A DNA stretch of 35,235 nucleotides, from the NCBI GenBank assembly GCA_018065185.1, contig JAGHTU010000009.1:1-35235 (forward strand). Reading direction: 5' to 3'. Below, in pieces: positions 15,975 to 25,165 of this stretch. Below the pieces are notes generated by a model, which saw only the letters and a program-made list of their open reading frames with translations, was not told where the DNA came from and searched no databases. Position 1 is the stretch's first letter. Each line of letters begins with the position of its first letter. The translations under genes were made by a program, and so were the position numbers. Source of the stretch: Candidatus Equicola faecalis. GTDB lineage: Bacteria; Bacteroidota; Bacteroidia; Bacteroidales; Bacteroidaceae.

Positions 15975-16853
15975 TTATTTCACCATTATAACGAGATATT
16001 TTGATGTGCGCCAGAACGAGACTGCATCAAGAATCTTCAGCACGTACATACCTTTCGCATCCGGTTGTAGTGAATAACTGCCTGCAGGATGATGAGTGAG
16101 GATGCGTGCTGATTTACTGTATAACTTTATCTCATTGTCTATGCGGATGTCTATCTTCGTGAAATAATCTTTTGTAGATTCTGAGAAGATGAGTTTGCTG
16201 CCATCAAGAATCTGCTGAGTATTCAACTCCTTTTTCGTGCCGAACACATAGAAACCCTCGTTGAGTTTTTTGTCCTGCTGTTCGATGGTATTCCGGTCAG
16301 ATGCTATCGTTTGGGCTTTTTCCGTATTCTCGCGCGAAGCAGCATTGAGGTCGTCGCTGATGCGGTCCAACTTGTCGTCAAGTTCCCGTATCTGTATGTC
16401 TTTTTCCGTCAATTGTGCCCGTAGCAGGTTTATCTCCTTATCCTTATTGGCAAGCTGCACGAGATAGTCGGCAACGGTCTTACGCAACTGGTCACTGTCG
16501 TATGAACTCTTCTTTACCTGTTCTCGCAATTTCTGTATGAGTTGACGGTTCTGTCGCATACATTTCTGTATGTACGACATATTTTCCATAATGAATGCTT
16601 CACGGTCTATACCTTCACTGTTCTTTGCAAGTGTCAGACGGTCTTCAGTCTCGTTTATCACGCGAAAACACTCCTGTATCTCGTTGAGTGTTCCCATCAT
16701 GTTGTTTATCTCCTTGTCCTTTTGTGCAAGGAGATTTGTGAGCGAGTCGGTCTGCTTGTTTGACGACACGGTGACGTGTCTGGCTTTATCCTGTTTCTCT
16801 TGGCAGCCCGATAACAGCGTGACGGCCAAGCATAGGAATAGTAGTTTTTTCAT
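15975..16853 (-). CDS. coiled-coil lipoprotein, hypothetical
   Basis: A 292-aa lipoprotein with signal MKKLLFLCLAVTLLSGC, lipobox LSGC and lipid at Cys18. Residues from about 35 to 205 are heptad-rich and charged (DSLTNLLAQKDKEINNMMGTLNEIQ, KDKEINLLRAQLTEKDIQIRELDDKLDRISDDL), predicting a long coiled coil. A compact C-terminal domain of about 85 residues begins GFYVFGTKKELNTQQIL and ends in FWRTSKYLVIMVK. No LES-like acidic stretch follows the Cys, so it may face the periplasm. The ATG overlaps the rsmI stop by 4 bp (ATGA). A frame-open extension upstream was rejected because the lipoprotein start is clear. The specific family is not recognised. Confidence 0.85.
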   Translation of the reverse strand: MKKLLFLCLAVTLLSGCQEKQDKARHVTVSSNKQTDSLTNLLAQKDKEINNMMGTLNEIQECFRVINETEDRLTLAKNSEGIDREAFIMENMSYIQKCMRQNRQLIQKLREQVKKSSYDSDQLRKTVADYLVQLANKDKEINLLRAQLTEKDIQIRELDDKLDRISDDLNAASRENTEKAQTIASDRNTIEQQDKKLNEGFYVFGTKKELNTQQILDGSKLIFSESTKDYFTKIDIRIDNEIKLYSKSARILTHHPAGSYSLQPDAKGMYVLKILDAVSFWRTSKYLVIMVK

Positions 16854-17524
16854 TGTTTCTTTCCTTCTAATATAATTACAAATTCGCCCTTTGGTGTCTC
16901 TTGGGTGAAGTGCTGATATACTTCTTCGATTGTACCACGTACACATTCCTCATGAATCTTTGAGATTTCACGTGCTACGCATATCTTTCTCTCATCACCC
17001 ATCACCATGCGCAACTCTTCAAGTAGTTTTACTACGCGGTAAGGTGATTCATAGAATATCATCGTCCGTTTTTCTTCGCTCAAGGCTTCGATGCGGGTTT
17101 TCCTTCCCTTCTTCTGTGGCAGGAAACCCTCGAAACAGAAACGGTCGGCAGGCAGACTTGAACTTATTAGTGCCGGAACAAATGCTGTTGCCCCTGGCAG
17201 GCATTGCACTTTTATTCCCTCTGCCACAGCTTCGCGCACGAGAAAGAACCCCGGGTCGCTGATTCCCGGTGTACCGGCATCGCTGATGAGCGCAATCGTG
17301 GCACCTGCTTTCAGCCGTTCAACGATACCTTTTGAGGTCTGATGCTCGTTGAACTTATGGTGTGAGACGAGGTGTGTATGAATATCGTAATGGTTCAGGA
17401 GTTTTGCTGAGGTGCGTGTGTCCTCGGCAAGCACCACGTCTGCTTCCTTCAGTATGCGAAGGGCGCGTAGCGTTATGTCTTCCATGTTTCCGACAGGTGT
17501 CGGTACGATATACAATATTCCCAT
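16850..17524 (-). CDS. rsmI: 16S rRNA (cytidine(1402)-2'-O)-methyltransferase
   Basis: A 224-aa RsmI of the tetrapyrrole-methylase fold that 2'-O-methylates C1402 in the 16S decoding centre. Signatures are LYIVPTPVGNMEDITLRAL at the start, VLAEDTRTSAKLL, LISDAGTPGISDPGF (SAM-binding loop), CLPGATAFVPALISS and FEGFLPQKKGRKTR. The C-terminus PKGEFVIILEG is standard. It heads the cluster with the coiled-coil lipoprotein, two mini-genes and rsmD. A -7-like box lies 11-18 bp before the ATG, implying a very short leader. Confidence 0.96.
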   Translation of the reverse strand: MGILYIVPTPVGNMEDITLRALRILKEADVVLAEDTRTSAKLLNHYDIHTHLVSHHKFNEHQTSKGIVERLKAGATIALISDAGTPGISDPGFFLVREAVAEGIKVQCLPGATAFVPALISSSLPADRFCFEGFLPQKKGRKTRIEALSEEKRTMIFYESPYRVVKLLEELRMVMGDERKICVAREISKIHEECVRGTIEEVYQHFTQETPKGEFVIILEGKKQ

Positions 17525-17534
17525 ATCCGAGGTG

Positions 17535-17542
17535 CAAACTTA
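17535..17542 (-). promoter_or_regulatory. candidate -7 element for rsmI
   Basis: The minus strand reads TAAGTTTG (TAnnTTTG), ending 11 bp from the rsmI ATG. The -33 position has only weak similarity to TTTG. The expected leader is only a few nucleotides. Confidence 0.45.
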
Positions 17543-17601
17543 CATAAAATTTTGGGATTTACGCCCATTGAAATAAAAATCAAGCCCACTCTCTACCCGA
17601 T

Positions 17602-17617
17602 TAAAAGTTAACTTTTA
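17602..17617. promoter_or_regulatory. perfect 16-bp palindrome upstream of rsmI
   Basis: TAAAAGTTAACTTTTA is a perfect inverted repeat with no spacer, 60 bp upstream of the rsmI -7 box in a gene-free gap. It could be an operator. An AT-rich palindrome of this length may also arise by chance, so support is limited. Confidence 0.35.
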
Positions 17618-17668
17618 TCATACGACACTTCGAAACCGAACAACCGAAGCCTCGGTGTTAAACCAACA

Positions 17669-17768
17669 GAGCCTCCAAATGATCGCGATGATTTACCCAA
17701 ATGATCGCGATGATTTACCCAAATGATCACGATGATTTAATAAAATGATCACGATCATTTGTAGGCTC
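17669..17768. repeat. four-copy 22-bp near-palindromic tandem array enclosed by an inverted repeat
   Basis: The unit AAATGATCRCGATSATTT occurs at 17677, 17699, 17721 and 17743, exactly 22 bp apart. The first two copies are followed by ACCC. Copies 1-2 have GCG at the centre and copies 3-4 have ACG. Only copy 4 is a perfect inverted repeat (AAATGATC-AC-GATCATTT). The whole is bracketed by GAGCCT (17669-17674) and AGGCTC (17763-17768), so the block is exactly 100 bp. The rest of the 17525-17861 gap has no gene on either strand. The array lies between the yraN 3' end and the rsmI 5' end. Confidence 0.85.
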
Positions 17769-17861
17769 CGAGCGGAAGAGGGCGAGGCAAGGGTTGGAAA
17801 ACAGCGATTTACTGAGGGTTACAAAACTGCTTTTATTCAAGTTTATTCTGTCCGATAAACT

Positions 17862-18224
17862 TTAATGAAACGCATCAGGAAAGTGTTTCAGACGCATGTT
17901 TTCGTCTGTCGTACCTGTTATTGATATGATATCGAAACGCATCTGGCGCGATATCTGATGATAATTGAGATAAGCCGAAGCGGCACTTTTCAGATTCCTT
18001 ATTTTCTGAGAGTCTATGGCATCTTCGGGTTCACCGAAAACATTATCCCTCCGCGTCTTGACCTCCACGAAGACAATCTCTTTTGTAGTGTTGTCAATGG
18101 CAATGATGTCAATATCTTTATGTCCAAGATGCCAGTCGTGTTCTGATACGAAATAGCCCTTTTCCTTGAGATAGTCTATTGCTACCAGTTCACCCCATTC
18201 CCCCAAATCGTTATGATAAGCCAT
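17862..18224 (-). CDS. yraN: YraN/UPF0102 family nuclease-fold protein
   Basis: A 120-aa YraN-family protein with a PD-(D/E)XK (Holliday-junction-resolvase-like) fold. GEWGELVAIDYLKEKGY at the N-terminus supplies the conserved Glu. HKDIDIIAID (about 36-44) and IVFVEVKTRR (EVK 54-56) give the catalytic D...ExK set, so the nuclease core is intact. The biological substrate is unknown. The start at 18224 (MAYHNDLGEWGE) matches the family; a longer open frame running into the PAP2 gene was rejected. It follows the PAP2 gene by 32 bp and ends just before the 22-bp repeat array gap. Confidence 0.9.
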   Translation of the reverse strand: MAYHNDLGEWGELVAIDYLKEKGYFVSEHDWHLGHKDIDIIAIDNTTKEIVFVEVKTRRDNVFGEPEDAIDSQKIRNLKSAASAYLNYHQISRQMRFDIISITGTTDENMRLKHFPDAFH

Positions 18225-18256
18225 CGATTTTGCTGTTATGCCACAGAAAGGTACTC

Positions 18257-18964
18257 CTATCGTGAGAGTGCTACAAAGAGCACTACAGCAACTGTCAGCA
18301 GATAAGCGATGGGGATACCCCACGGCTCAGCATGACGGTAAAGGTCTGGTTTGCCTCCCACCTTCTTGTACAGACTGTAAACCAACAAAGCAAAGATGAT
18401 GCCGAGCACGGCTCCGCAGAGGATATCTGTAGGATAATGCACACCGAGGTACATACGTGAATAGCATGAGCCACCAGCCCAAAGGAATGCCACTACCGAT
18501 GTTTTCCAACGGCGAAAGAGGAGCGTGATGAGCATGGCGCACCCAAAGCCATTGCAGGCATGATTGGATGGGAAACCGAACCGTCCACCCATATAGCCAT
18601 CCACGAATGACAGTTGTCCTACAAGGTCGGGATTATGCGACGGGCGCAGACGTGACACAATAGGTTTGATGATGGAGCTCGGTATCTGGTCGCACAACAG
18701 GAATACCAATGCAAATGCCAGTGTAGTGATAATCACTTGTTTCCAAGGCGACTGGGCAAAGGCGGATTTCATGCCTCTTTGCCGTGTCTCTATCGTAGGA
18801 AGCGATTTTATCGGGCAGTAGCACACATAGAAAAGAAGCATGAACGCAAGCAGTGCCCATGTCTTTCCGTCTGTGTATGTCCACCAAAAGAAGTCGTAAG
18901 CCGTACTGCCATCAAAGTTGATGGCAGTAATCAGCCCATTGTCTATGCTTTGAATCCAAGACAT
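18257..18964 (-). CDS. PAP2 family membrane phosphatase
   Basis: A 235-aa integral membrane phosphatase of the PAP2 superfamily, acting on lipid or undecaprenyl pyrophosphates at the periplasmic face. The three signature motifs are present: K100 with RLRP (105-108), PSNH (132-135, usually PSGH), and SR-(x6)-H-(x3)-D ending in GVHYPTD (SR 169-170, His176). About five or six hydrophobic helices are visible. The ATG overlaps the korB stop by one base (TAATG), so it is co-translated with the oxidoreductase though functionally unrelated. Exact substrate (lipid A, UndPP or PA) cannot be told. Confidence 0.9.
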   Translation of the reverse strand: MSWIQSIDNGLITAINFDGSTAYDFFWWTYTDGKTWALLAFMLLFYVCYCPIKSLPTIETRQRGMKSAFAQSPWKQVIITTLAFALVFLLCDQIPSSIIKPIVSRLRPSHNPDLVGQLSFVDGYMGGRFGFPSNHACNGFGCAMLITLLFRRWKTSVVAFLWAGGSCYSRMYLGVHYPTDILCGAVLGIIFALLVYSLYKKVGGKPDLYRHAEPWGIPIAYLLTVAVVLFVALSR

Positions 18965-20028
18965 TATTTAACCTCCCAGATGTCATTTGTCTCAAGCAGT
19001 TCGGCAAAGTTGTGATATGCTTTCTTTGCTTTCACTTCTTCTATCTGTGCCACGACAGAGTCGTTGTATGTAGGTGCTTCTACATCACGGATCACACCCA
19101 GTGCGATAGGGAACCCGTCGGCTGTCTCCAGCGGACCGCGCTTGTCTGTCATTCCTGTTCCCATAAGCGCCAGTTTCAGTTGTAGCGTCCTGTCCTGACA
19201 ATGTGCATCATGTATGAGCACCTCTGGCGAGTCACTCTTTACAACCTTCAGTTCAAAACCGTCCTGTGCTAGACCATATTCGTTGTTTTCACCGAAAATC
19301 ATCTTCTCACCGTGACGAAGATAGATGGCATTTTTTGCACGTCCTTCTTTGGTATATACCAGATCGTGTGTACCATTATTGAAAATGACACAGTTCTGCA
19401 GAATCTCGCACACCGATGCACCCTTATGCGCACATGCGGCTTTGAGAATATCCACTGTGCCTGTTGCGTCTGTGGCAACGGCACGGGCAAAGAAGTGTCC
19501 TCTTGCACCGAAACAGAGTTCGGCAGGGCGGAATGGGTCTTCCACCGTTCCGTAAGGCGATGACTTGCTCACGAAGCCACGTGGTGATGTCGGACTGTAT
19601 TGTCCTTTTGTTAGACCATAGATACGGTTGTTGAGAAGTATCATGTTGAGGTCGATATTACGCCTTATGGCATGTATGAAATGGTTACCGCCAATGGCAA
19701 GTCCGTCACCATCGCCACTTACCTGCCATACCGTCAGGTCTGGGTTTGCCACTTTTGCGCCAGTGGCTATTGCTGCCGCACGGCCATGTATGGTGTTCAT
19801 ACCGTATGTTGCCATATAGTGAGGCAGGCGTGATGAGCAACCGATACCGCTTATCACTGCTGTCTGATGAGGAGCAATGCCTATCTCAGCCATTGCCTTG
19901 TGCAGACTTGCGAGGAAAAAATGGTCGCCACATCCGGGACACCAACGTGGTTTACCCTTTGAAAAGTCTTTAGCCCCCCACTGTGTCTCCCCCGAGTGGG
20001 AGGTAATATTACATTCATGTAAGTTCAT
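18964..20028 (-). CDS. korB: 2-oxoglutarate:ferredoxin oxidoreductase, beta subunit
   Basis: A 354-aa TPP-binding subunit of a 2-oxoacid:ferredoxin oxidoreductase, which decarboxylates 2-oxoglutarate (or a related acid) to the acyl-CoA with reduction of ferredoxin. WCPGCGDHFF (about 29-37), SGIGCSSRLPHYM, the TPP/Mg motif GDGDGLAIGGNH (105-116) and LNNRIYGLTKGQYSPTS are diagnostic. It pairs with korA 12 bp upstream. Residues about 9-19 (TSHSGETQWGA) look like an insertion coded by a GC-rich inverted repeat (19977-20000) rather than native sequence. Substrate assignment to 2-oxoglutarate is by family, not proven. Confidence 0.93.
   Translation of the reverse strand: MNLHECNITSHSGETQWGAKDFSKGKPRWCPGCGDHFFLASLHKAMAEIGIAPHQTAVISGIGCSSRLPHYMATYGMNTIHGRAAAIATGAKVANPDLTVWQVSGDGDGLAIGGNHFIHAIRRNIDLNMILLNNRIYGLTKGQYSPTSPRGFVSKSSPYGTVEDPFRPAELCFGARGHFFARAVATDATGTVDILKAACAHKGASVCEILQNCVIFNNGTHDLVYTKEGRAKNAIYLRHGEKMIFGENNEYGLAQDGFELKVVKSDSPEVLIHDAHCQDRTLQLKLALMGTGMTDKRGPLETADGFPIALGVIRDVEAPTYNDSVVAQIEEVKAKKAYHNFAELLETNDIWEVK
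19977..20000. repeat. GC-rich palindromic element inside the 5' end of korB
   Basis: CCCACT (19977-19982) pairs with AGTGGG (19995-20000) around a C-rich loop. On the coding strand it reads SHSGETQW. G/C-runs of this kind are atypical of the surrounding coding sequence, and the encoded peptide precedes the conserved KDFSKGKPRWCPGCGD block. Confidence 0.55.
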
Positions 20029-20040
20029 AATGGTTGTTTT

Positions 20041-21876
20041 TTACTTATTCATTACACTTCTGAAAAAGGAAGAAATCTCAGCAACATTAAATGGCTGTCC
20101 TTTAACCTGATTGAACTGGTATGGTGTAAAGCCATCTACTTTCATACGCAGGAATGCAGCAAGTTGCCCCATATTCTGTTCTGCCACCACCACTTTCTTG
20201 TAACGCTTCAGCACCTCAGCAGTGTTTTTCGGCAATGGGTTGATATATTTCAAGTGAGCCAATGCCACCTTTCTGCCCTCTTCACGTAGTGTGTCCATGG
20301 CAGCATGCAGATGACCGAAAGTTCCGCCAAAGCCTACGATGAGCAAGTCGGCATCTTCCTTGTCGCCCAGCACTTCAAGGTCAGGTACGATGATATTTTC
20401 TATCTTCTGCTGACGTTTGCGTGTCATGAGATCATGATTTTCAGGATTTGTAGAGATAGCTCCCGTTTTGTCGTCTTTCTCCAATCCACCGAGGATATGG
20501 GTGAAGCCCTCACGCCCAGGAACAGCCCAATAGCGCACACCATCATCATTACGCATATATGGTGTCCACTGTCCGAGTTTCTCTTCCGGCACATACGGAG
20601 GATTGATGGCAGGGTATTCGCTGAGGTCAGGCAGTTTGAATGCTCCCGAGCCGTTTGCCACATATCCGTCGGTGAGCAGAACCACTGGTGTCATGTGTTC
20701 CAATGCTATCTTACATGCATTATATGCTGCATCGAAACAATCCACCGGACTTGTGGCTGCAATCACAGGCATCGGACTCTCACCATTCCTTCCGAAGAGC
20801 ACCTGCAGGAGGTCTGTCTGTTCGGACTTGGTAGGAAGTCCCGTAGCAGGTCCTCCACGCTGTACGTCAATCACTACGAGTGGCAGTTCCATGATGACGG
20901 CAAGGTTCATTGCCTCGCTTTTCAGGCAGATGCCCGGTCCTGATGTTGATGTGGCTGCCAAGGCACCGGCAAACGCTGCGCCTACTGCCGATGAGCAACC
21001 TGCTATCTCGTCTTCACATTGCACTGTGGTCACGCCAAGGCTCTTATGCTTTGACAGTTCGTGCAAGATGTCGGTGGCAGGGGTGATAGGATATGAACCG
21101 AGATAAAGTTTCAGCCCTGCTTTCTCGGCTGCTGCGATAAGACCATAAGCCGTTGCCTTATTACCGGTGATGTCCATATAACGTCCCTTCACCTTGTTCT
21201 TTGACTCTATGCGGTAAGTGTTTCCCACACTGCTGTGTGTGTTGTGCCCGAAATCATAACCGGCATGTATCACCTTGATGTTATTCTCGGCAATGTCTGG
21301 TTTCTTTGAGAACTTCTCGCGTAGGAAATTCTCAGCAATACTCAGGTCTCTGTTGAACAACCAGCACACCAGTCCCAATGCGAACATGTTACGGCATTTA
21401 AGGATAGCCTTGTTGTCCATTCCGCTGTCTGCAAGGCAGTCTTTCACCATCTGTGTTATAGGTGCTGCGATGACAAAGTCGCGGTCGATACCCATTTCGC
21501 CGAGATAGTCTTCGGTCTTGAACTCGGCTTTCTCGAGGTCTTTCGGTCCGAAACTGTCGGTGTCGATGATGATGCACGCCCCTTTCTTCGCATAGCGATA
21601 CTGTGTCTTAAGTGCGGCTGCATTCATTGCCACCAGCACATCACACTCATCGCCGGGTGTATAGACCTTGTCTTCACCGATGTGTACTTGAAAACCACTT
21701 ACGCCCGTCAGCGAACCTTGCGGGGCGCGTATGTCTGCAGGATAGTCAGGAAATGTTGAAATGTCATTTCCAACGGTTGCTGATACTGTTGAAAAAATGT
21801 TTCCCGCCAACTGCATTCCATCGCCAGAGTCGCCGGAAAAACGGATTACTACTTGTTTCAGGTCTTTTATTTCCAT
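20041..21876 (-). CDS. korA: 2-oxoglutarate:ferredoxin oxidoreductase, fused gamma-alpha subunit
   Basis: A 611-aa fused subunit. The N-terminal gamma domain begins VVIRFSGDSGDGMQLAGNIFS and runs to about residue 190. The alpha (pyrimidine-binding) domain includes GLIAAAEKAGLKLYLGSYPITPATDILHEL, CEDEIAGCSSAVGAAFAGALAATSTSGPGICLKSEA and VVIDVQRGGPATGLPTKSEQTDL. With korB it forms the anaerobic 2-oxoacid oxidoreductase. The 105-bp gap before it, after metG, has only an off-spaced promoter-like TACATTTTG on the minus strand, so it may be read from an upstream transcript. Gamma-alpha fusion is normal in this family. Confidence 0.94.
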   Translation of the reverse strand: MEIKDLKQVVIRFSGDSGDGMQLAGNIFSTVSATVGNDISTFPDYPADIRAPQGSLTGVSGFQVHIGEDKVYTPGDECDVLVAMNAAALKTQYRYAKKGACIIIDTDSFGPKDLEKAEFKTEDYLGEMGIDRDFVIAAPITQMVKDCLADSGMDNKAILKCRNMFALGLVCWLFNRDLSIAENFLREKFSKKPDIAENNIKVIHAGYDFGHNTHSSVGNTYRIESKNKVKGRYMDITGNKATAYGLIAAAEKAGLKLYLGSYPITPATDILHELSKHKSLGVTTVQCEDEIAGCSSAVGAAFAGALAATSTSGPGICLKSEAMNLAVIMELPLVVIDVQRGGPATGLPTKSEQTDLLQVLFGRNGESPMPVIAATSPVDCFDAAYNACKIALEHMTPVVLLTDGYVANGSGAFKLPDLSEYPAINPPYVPEEKLGQWTPYMRNDDGVRYWAVPGREGFTHILGGLEKDDKTGAISTNPENHDLMTRKRQQKIENIIVPDLEVLGDKEDADLLIVGFGGTFGHLHAAMDTLREEGRKVALAHLKYINPLPKNTAEVLKRYKKVVVAEQNMGQLAAFLRMKVDGFTPYQFNQVKGQPFNVAEISSFFRSVMNK

Positions 21877-21981
21877 AAGAATTTTCTAAAATCTTTGTCA
21901 AAATGTAATATTAAATCAAACTCAGCCTACAGCCAAACTTCTTCTCACATTTGCTTTAGGAAAGTATATTTCAATGATGTT

Positions 21982-24042
21982 TTATCCCACCTGACTGCCT
22001 GGTTTGACGCCACGCTCTACCGTGGTGAGAACAAGGCTCTCATCGGCATCGACAGCCGAAAGAATCATACCGTTGCTCACAAGTCCGTTCTTGAACTCCT
22101 TCGGAGCAAAGTTGGCGATGAAGAGCACCTGCTTACCAATAAGAGCAGAAGGGTCTGCATAGTATTTTGCGATGCCACTGACGATGGTGCGTTTTTCCAG
22201 ACCATCATCAATGAGGAAGCGTAGCAACTTGTTCATCTTCGGCACCTTCTCACATTCCAAGACAGTACCAACACGGATGTCCAGTTTCTCAAAGTCGTCA
22301 AACGTGCATAGCGGTTTCACGGGTGCAGCCTTTGCCTTTGCCATCTCGCGTGCCTTTTTTGTTGCCTCAAGTTTGTCTATCTGTGCCTGTATCACGCTGT
22401 CTTCTATCTTCTCAAACAGGAGCACTGGTTCGCCTAACTGCTTACCTTCAGGCAAGATGTCCATACTGCCTAATTCTGTCCATATAGCAGACGGAATATT
22501 GATCATTTCACGAAGCCTTGCACTCGACATCGGGAGGAACGGCTCAAAAGCAATAGAGAGATTGGCGGTCAACTGAAGTGAGATAAATATGATGGTCTTT
22601 ACACGTTCAGGGTCAGTCTTGATGACTTTCCACGGCTCAGAGTCAGCAATATACTTATTTCCGATACGGGCAAGATTCATTGCTTCTTTCTGTGCATCGC
22701 GGAACTTAAACTGGTCAAGCAACGCTTCCATCCTCTCCTTCACATCACGGAATTCGGCAATGGTCTGACGGTCGTATTCCGTGAGTTCGCCACACTTTGG
22801 CACGATGCCGTCATAATATTTCTTTGTCAGTTGCATGGCACGGTTCACGAAGTTGCCATAGACAGCCACCAACTCATTATTATTGCGTGCCTGATAGTCC
22901 TTCCACGTAAAATCATTGTCTTTTGTCTCAGGAGCGTTGGCAGTAAGGACATAACGCAGCACGTCCTGCTTGCCCGGCAACTCCTCAAGATATTCATTGA
23001 GCCATACAGCCCAGTTTTGGGAAGTGCTTATCTTATCGCCTTCAAGATTGAGAAACTCGTTTGACGGCACATTGTCAGGCAAGATATATCCACCATGTGC
23101 CTTGAGCATTGACGGGAATACGATGCAATGGAACACGATGTTGTCCTTACCTATGAAATGGAGCATACGGGTGTCCTCATCCTGCCACCACTGCTGCCAC
23201 TGACCATATTTCTCGGGCTGGGCATCACATAGTTCCTTCGTGTTGGATATGTAGCCGATAGGAGCATCAAACCACACATACAGCACCTTACCCTCCGCAC
23301 CCTCAACAGGTACAGGGATGCCCCATTTCAGGTCGCGCGTCACCGCACGTGGATGCAGACCGGAGTCAAGCCAACTCTTGCATTGCCCATACACGTTGGC
23401 GCGCCATTCCTTATGTTCTTCAAGAATCCATTTTTCCAGCCACGACTGGTACTCGTCAAGTGGAAGATACCAATGTTTCGTGGCTTTCTTCACTAGGGGG
23501 TTGCCTGTGGCTGCATTATATGGATTGATGAGTTCTTCCGGAGAAAGGTCGCGACCACATTTCTCACACTGGTCGCCATAAGATTCTGTGTTGCCACAAT
23601 ACGGACAAGTACCGCGTATATTACGGTCAGTAAGGAACTCTCCCTCCTGCTCGTCATAATACTGCTCACTCTCCATCTGTATGAACTTGCCGTCATCATA
23701 AAGCTTGCGGAAGAAGTCGGCAGCAAACTTATGATGAATAGCGGATGTAGTGCGCGAATAGACGTCGAAAGATATACCGAAATCTTCAAAACTCTTTTTG
23801 ATAATCGTATGATAACGATCCACCACATCTTGTGGTGTGCACCCTTCTTTTCGTGCACGGATGGTTACAGGCACACCATGTTCATCACTACCTCCTACAA
23901 ACAGCACATCCTCGCCTTTCAGGCGCAGATAACGAGCATAAATGTCGGCAGGGATGTAAACTCCTGCCATGTGGCCTATGTGTACCGGACCATTGGCATA
24001 AGGCAAAGCCGAAGTGATAAGTGTTCTCTTAAATTTCTTCAT
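21982..24042 (-). CDS. metG: methionyl-tRNA synthetase
   Basis: A 686-aa class I synthetase. HIGH is in [14 protein letters not shown], and the KMSKS counterpart is KISTS in [13 protein letters not shown]. Between them is the zinc knuckle CPYCGN...CEKCG. The C-terminal EMAP/Trbp111-like tRNA-binding domain ([24 protein letters not shown]...[11 protein letters not shown]) is present, so it is the long dimeric form. The start [18 protein letters not shown] at 24042 fits the family; the ATG lies inside the last codons of the permease gene (14-bp overlap). It is in a run with tdk and the permease. Confidence 0.96.
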   Translation of the reverse strand: MKKFKRTLITSALPYANGPVHIGHMAGVYIPADIYARYLRLKGEDVLFVGGSDEHGVPVTIRARKEGCTPQDVVDRYHTIIKKSFEDFGISFDVYSRTTSAIHHKFAADFFRKLYDDGKFIQMESEQYYDEQEGEFLTDRNIRGTCPYCGNTESYGDQCEKCGRDLSPEELINPYNAATGNPLVKKATKHWYLPLDEYQSWLEKWILEEHKEWRANVYGQCKSWLDSGLHPRAVTRDLKWGIPVPVEGAEGKVLYVWFDAPIGYISNTKELCDAQPEKYGQWQQWWQDEDTRMLHFIGKDNIVFHCIVFPSMLKAHGGYILPDNVPSNEFLNLEGDKISTSQNWAVWLNEYLEELPGKQDVLRYVLTANAPETKDNDFTWKDYQARNNNELVAVYGNFVNRAMQLTKKYYDGIVPKCGELTEYDRQTIAEFRDVKERMEALLDQFKFRDAQKEAMNLARIGNKYIADSEPWKVIKTDPERVKTIIFISLQLTANLSIAFEPFLPMSSARLREMINIPSAIWTELGSMDILPEGKQLGEPVLLFEKIEDSVIQAQIDKLEATKKAREMAKAKAAPVKPLCTFDDFEKLDIRVGTVLECEKVPKMNKLLRFLIDDGLEKRTIVSGIAKYYADPSALIGKQVLFIANFAPKEFKNGLVSNGMILSAVDADESLVLTTVERGVKPGSQVG

Positions 24043-25165
24043 ATTTTTTAGTTTTTTCTTCAATTCCCAAATCTATATCGTCCCTCACGACGTATCTTTT
24101 ATAATAAGAGATAAGTATCGTGGTGAGTGGGAGGGCGATGATAAGTCCGATAAACCCAAGTATCATTCCCCACACCGAAAGCGAGAGAAGCAACACGGCA
24201 GGCCGCAGGTTCATCGCCTTGCTCATTACTCGTGGTGTGACAATAAGGTCTATTATCACCTGCACAATGATAAACACAGCCAACGCCGAGAGGAATATCA
24301 TCCAGAAATTCTGCCCCGTGGCAGATGCCTTGATAAGAGAGAGCATCAACGTAGGCAATAACGCCAGCGTGTGCAGATACGGCACAAGGTCCATTATGCC
24401 GATAAGAATGGCAAGGCCTATTGCCATCGGAAAATCAATGATGGTTAATCCTATTGCAAACAGGACAGCCATGATGAATGCCACAAGACACTGACCGCGA
24501 AAATAATTGTTCAACGCACTTGACACATCCTCCTGCAGACCACGTGCGAACTGTCGCTTCGACTGTGGCACAAGGTGTAGCATTTTCTCCGAGAGTTCAT
24601 CATAGTCAAGCAGGATGAAGAACATATATAGGATTGCTATACATGATGCAATCACACTAAAAAGCATGGAGAATGTCTCGCTGATGAATGAAAACAAGGA
24701 TGGTGCAACAGTCTTGAAAATCGTTTCCAAGTCACCATTGACAAAATAACGATAGAAATTATCTTCTGTCATATGCTCAACAAACCACTCCTGCACACCG
24801 GCTAACAATCCTTCATCACCCGAGAGAGAATTATATGAGAACACATAGTCCAGTATGATGTCTTTCAACGCCATACATTCCTCAATCATAGGAGGGATAA
24901 TCAGATAGATGATACCGGAAATCACACATATCACAAACAGAAGTGTGACCACTATTGCTAGGAAACGTGGCTTCACATGCAACTTCTTCTCAACAAATAC
25001 CGTTATAGGATGAAGCAGATAAGCCAATAGCCATGCCACAACAAATGGCAGGAGCACCTTACTGAGATAGTTCACAAGGAGGACTGCCGACACTACGATA
25101 ACAGCCACCACTATCCAACGCGCAAAGCGGTCAAATGTAATCGGATTATTATTGATGTTTTTCAT
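24029..25165 (-). CDS. AI-2E family (PerM/TqsA-like) membrane transporter
   Basis: A 378-aa polytopic membrane protein of the AI-2E transporter family (formerly UPF0118/DUF20). Hydrophobic segments come in the usual order: [54 protein letters not shown], a long soluble loop, [74 protein letters not shown] and [26 protein letters not shown]. The PYLHTL and [22 protein letters not shown] motifs are typical. The family includes autoinducer-2 exporters and Na+/H+ antiporters; the substrate here is unknown. The ATG at 25165 overlaps tdk by 17 bp, and the 3' end overlaps metG. Confidence 0.9.
   Translation of the reverse strand: MKNINNNPITFDRFARWIVVAVIVVSAVLLVNYLSKVLLPFVVAWLLAYLLHPITVFVEKKLHVKPRFLAIVVTLLFVICVISGIIYLIIPPMIEECMALKDIILDYVFSYNSLSGDEGLLAGVQEWFVEHMTEDNFYRYFVNGDLETIFKTVAPSLFSFISETFSMLFSVIASCIAILYMFFILLDYDELSEKMLHLVPQSKRQFARGLQEDVSSALNNYFRGQCLVAFIMAVLFAIGLTIIDFPMAIGLAILIGIMDLVPYLHTLALLPTLMLSLIKASATGQNFWMIFLSALAVFIIVQVIIDLIVTPRVMSKAMNLRPAVLLLSLSVWGMILGFIGLIIALPLTTILISYYKRYVVRDDIDLGIEEKTKKYEEI

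Noticed and set aside
17669..17768. CRISPR array
   Set aside because: The four units are nearly contiguous with 3-4-bp gaps and no unique spacers; no cas genes are present.
20305..20943. 212-codon plus-strand open frame
   Set aside because: Antisense to korA, with Cys/His-rich random composition.
23868..24063. Alternative metG start at 24063
   Set aside because: It would add KKKLKN before the conserved [15 protein letters not shown] and overlap the permease further; 24042 fits the family better.
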